NCBI RefSeq assembly: GCF_008704495.1
Contig: NZ_CP023699.1
Span: 9,796,001 to 9,860,000 of the forward strand
DNA from: Streptomyces kanamyceticus
GTDB lineage: Bacteria; Actinomycetota; Actinomycetes; Streptomycetales; Streptomycetaceae
Length of the DNA stretch: 64,000 nt
Direction of reading: 5' to 3'
Shown here: positions 62,605 through 64,000 of the stretch, piece after piece
Numbering within the stretch: the first letter of the stretch is position 1
How the letters are laid out: the number at the start of each line of letters is the position of its first letter
Made by a program: the position numbers and the translations under genes
Notes under the pieces: generated by a model
Databases searched by the model: none
The model's input: the letters and a program-made list of their open reading frames with translations, nothing else
Told to the model about the DNA's origin: nothing

Positions 62605-63288
62605 ATGGCTACGACCCGCCCGTCCGCCCGGCAACCCCTGGCCGACAAGATGTACGAGGTGCTGCTCGGGCAGTTCATGGACGGACTCTGGTCACCCGGC
62701 CAGTCCCTCAACATCGGGGCCCTCACCCGCGAGCTGAACGTCAGTCAGACGCCGCTCCGCGAAGCCCTCGCGCGCCTCGAACACACGGGCCTGGTACGGC
62801 GCGAGGCGCTCAAGGGCTACCGCGTCGCACCGCTCTTCACCGAGCGCGAGCTGATCAAGCTGATGGACGCGCGGCTCGTCCTGGAACCGGCGATGGTCCA
62901 CGAGGCCGCGCGCCGCACCACGCCGGAGTTCCTCGCCGAGCTCAAGGCGAGCATCGACGAGCTCAAGCACTGCGCGGACGCGCCGCGTTCGGCATCGGTG
63001 CGCGCCTACTGGGCCGCCGACGAGCGGTTCCACCTGCGCATCGCCGCGCAGTGCGACAACCCGTTCCTGGAGAGCGCCTACCGCTCGCTCGGCGGCCACG
63101 TGCAGCGCTTCCGGCTCTTCACGGAACTGGGCGCCTCGGAGGCCGAGTCACCGGCCAGGGAGCACACGGCCGTCTACGAGGCGATGGCGGCGGGCGACGC
63201 GGAAGGCGCGGCGAAGAAGATGCGTCGGCACATCGAGAACGCCAAGGCGCGGGCCCTCACCGACCGTCAAGCGGTGGACGAGGACTGA
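62605..63288 (+). CDS. GntR-family regulator (FCD domain)
   Basis: A 227-residue regulator. The winged helix reads LADKMYEVLLGQFMDGLWSPGQSLNIGALTRELNVSQTPLREALARLEHTGLVRREALKGYRVAP (11-75); the FCD domain has LIKLMDARLVLEPAMVHEAARR, DERFHLRIAAQCDNPFL and EHTAVYEAMAAGDAEGAAKKMRRHIENA (metal-binding His). GAAGGAGG precedes ATG 62605. It is divergent from the acid-sugar operon across the 62508 palindrome and probably represses it until an oxo-tetronate or similar acid binds. Confidence 0.88.
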   Translation: MATTRPSARQPLADKMYEVLLGQFMDGLWSPGQSLNIGALTRELNVSQTPLREALARLEHTGLVRREALKGYRVAPLFTERELIKLMDARLVLEPAMVHEAARRTTPEFLAELKASIDELKHCADAPRSASVRAYWAADERFHLRIAAQCDNPFLESAYRSLGGHVQRFRLFTELGASEAESPAREHTAVYEAMAAGDAEGAAKKMRRHIENAKARALTDRQAVDED

Positions 63289-63304
63289 CGCCGGGCGGCG
63301 GCCG

Positions 63305-64000
63305 TCAGCCTTCGCGGCGCACCCGGGCCGCCCTGCGCGCCTCGGCGAGCTTGCGGGCCTCACCCGACTTGCGGGACTTGCCACCGGTGCCACCCGTGCC
63401 GCGCGAGGCGTCCTTGCTGGTACCGATGCCGCGGAAGGGCGCGTTGTGGTTCTTGGCCTTCGGCGCGGCGGGCCCGCCGTCGAGCGGGACACCGGACGGC
63501 TTCCTCGCCCCGGTGATCCGGCTCAGCTGCGCCTCGCCCGAACGCACCTTGGTGACCGTCGCCTCAATGCCCGCCTCACCCATCAGACGGCTCACCTCGC
63601 GGCGCTGGCCCGAGAGCACCAGCGTCACGACGCGGCCCGACTCACCGGCACGGGCGGTGCGGCCCGCGCGGTGCAGATAGTCCTTGGGGTCGGTCGGCGG
63701 GTCGACGTTGACCACCAGATCGAGGTCGTCGACGTGCAGGCCGCGGGCCGCGACGTTGGTCGCGACCAGGACGGTGATCTTGCTGGCCTTGAACTGCGCG
63801 AGGGTCCGGGTGCGCTGCGGCTGGGACTTGCCGCTGTGCAGCGCGGCGGCGTCCACGCCGCTGGCCCGCAGATGCTTGGTGAGCTGGTCCACGGAGTGCT
63901 TGGTGTCCAGGAACAGCAGGACGCGGCCGTCGCGGGCGGCGATCTCCGTGATGACGGCGTACCGGTCGGGGCCGTGCACGACCAGCACGTGGTGGTCCAT
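63305..64000 (-). CDS. DEAD-box RNA helicase, C-terminal part (N-terminus outside window)
   Basis: The helicase C-terminal domain: VLLFLDTKHSVDQLTKHLRASGVDAAALHSGKSQPQRTRTLAQFK, VLVATNVAARGLHVDDLDLVVNVDPP (motif V) and YLHRAGRTARAGESGRVV (motif VI). A basic, Gly/Lys-rich tail (GTGGTGGKSRKSGEARKLAEARRAARVRREG) probably binds RNA. The DEAD motif lies beyond the window edge, as the frame is open at 64000. Confidence 0.85.
   Translation of the reverse strand: MDHHVLVVHGPDRYAVITEIAARDGRVLLFLDTKHSVDQLTKHLRASGVDAAALHSGKSQPQRTRTLAQFKASKITVLVATNVAARGLHVDDLDLVVNVDPPTDPKDYLHRAGRTARAGESGRVVTLVLSGQRREVSRLMGEAGIEATVTKVRSGEAQLSRITGARKPSGVPLDGGPAAPKAKNHNAPFRGIGTSKDASRGTGGTGGKSRKSGEARKLAEARRAARVRREG

Noticed and set aside
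1..64000. tRNA, rRNA, CRISPR arrays, transposases, integrases
   Set aside because: No cloverleaf with a CCA-type end, no regularly spaced repeats, no IS or phage protein found by eye; small RNAs cannot be excluded.

Overview
The window is very GC-rich, densely coded DNA with strong purine Shine-Dalgarno sites, GTG starts and many 4-base start/stop overlaps. MmyB-type XRE regulators, GAF-ANTAR proteins, a TipA-like MerR regulator, a type III polyketide synthase and a VanJ-type protein all point to a Streptomyces (or close actinomycete) chromosome, in an accessory, regulator-rich region. I found no rRNA, tRNA, CRISPR array, transposase or phage gene.

Layout. 1-5 kb: two GAF-ANTAR proteins, then an alpha/beta hydrolase (Cys nucleophile) coupled to a cholesterol-oxidase-like GMC oxidoreductase. 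5-12.8 kb: a cell-wall/glycopeptide-stress group: VanR-like regulator (frameshifted), D,D-carboxypeptidase, VanJ-like enzyme, then a BCCT transporter, a decayed NmrA gene and a VanS-like kinase (frameshifted). The regulator and kinase lie 4.7 kb apart but share a 25-bp direct-repeat motif, 23/25 identical. 12.8-17 kb: SRPBCC protein, aldo/keto reductase, MerR regulator with a textbook 19-bp-spacer promoter, and a broken PucR-like regulator. 17-22.8 kb: a small polyketide-type group: type III PKS, MmyB domain without HTH, FabG-like SDR, IclR regulator, full XRE-MmyB regulator and an MBL-fold hydrolase. 22.9-29.9 kb: a secreted HAD-like protein and a three-gene unit (ATP-grasp ligase, dikinase, MFS exporter) divergent from a PAS-LuxR regulator, with a 16-bp palindrome between them. 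30-36 kb: dipeptide-type ABC importer with fused ATPase. 36-38.2 kb: DoxX, VOC, MarR (two perfect operators) and a uridine-kinase-like protein. 38.3-47.7 kb: an alpha-glucan locus: secreted GH87-type glucanase, sugar ABC importer, GH13 glucosidase and LacI regulator. 47.7-55.7 kb: DJ-1-like protein, PatB-type lyase, LuxR/TrmB regulator, M24 peptidase, a possible bacteriocin precursor with a membrane partner, and a two-component system. 55.7-63.3 kb: a four-carbon acid-sugar catabolic operon with a divergent GntR regulator, including a decarboxylase fused to a ModA-like binding domain. The end holds a DEAD-box helicase fragment.

How the parts work together. Most blocks pair a regulator with its transporter and enzymes. 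The glucan locus degrades glucan outside the cell, imports the oligosaccharide and hydrolyses it. The acid-sugar operon has dehydrogenase, isomerase, kinase and decarboxylase on the route to dihydroxyacetone phosphate. The ATP-grasp/dikinase/MFS unit looks like a small dedicated biosynthesis-and-export system whose product I cannot name.

A caution for users: between 5 and 34 kb at least eight genes are interrupted by one-base frameshifts, nearly all a missing G/C in a short G/C run. Reading across each site restores a full-length family member. Sequence error is the likeliest cause, so these genes may be intact in the organism.
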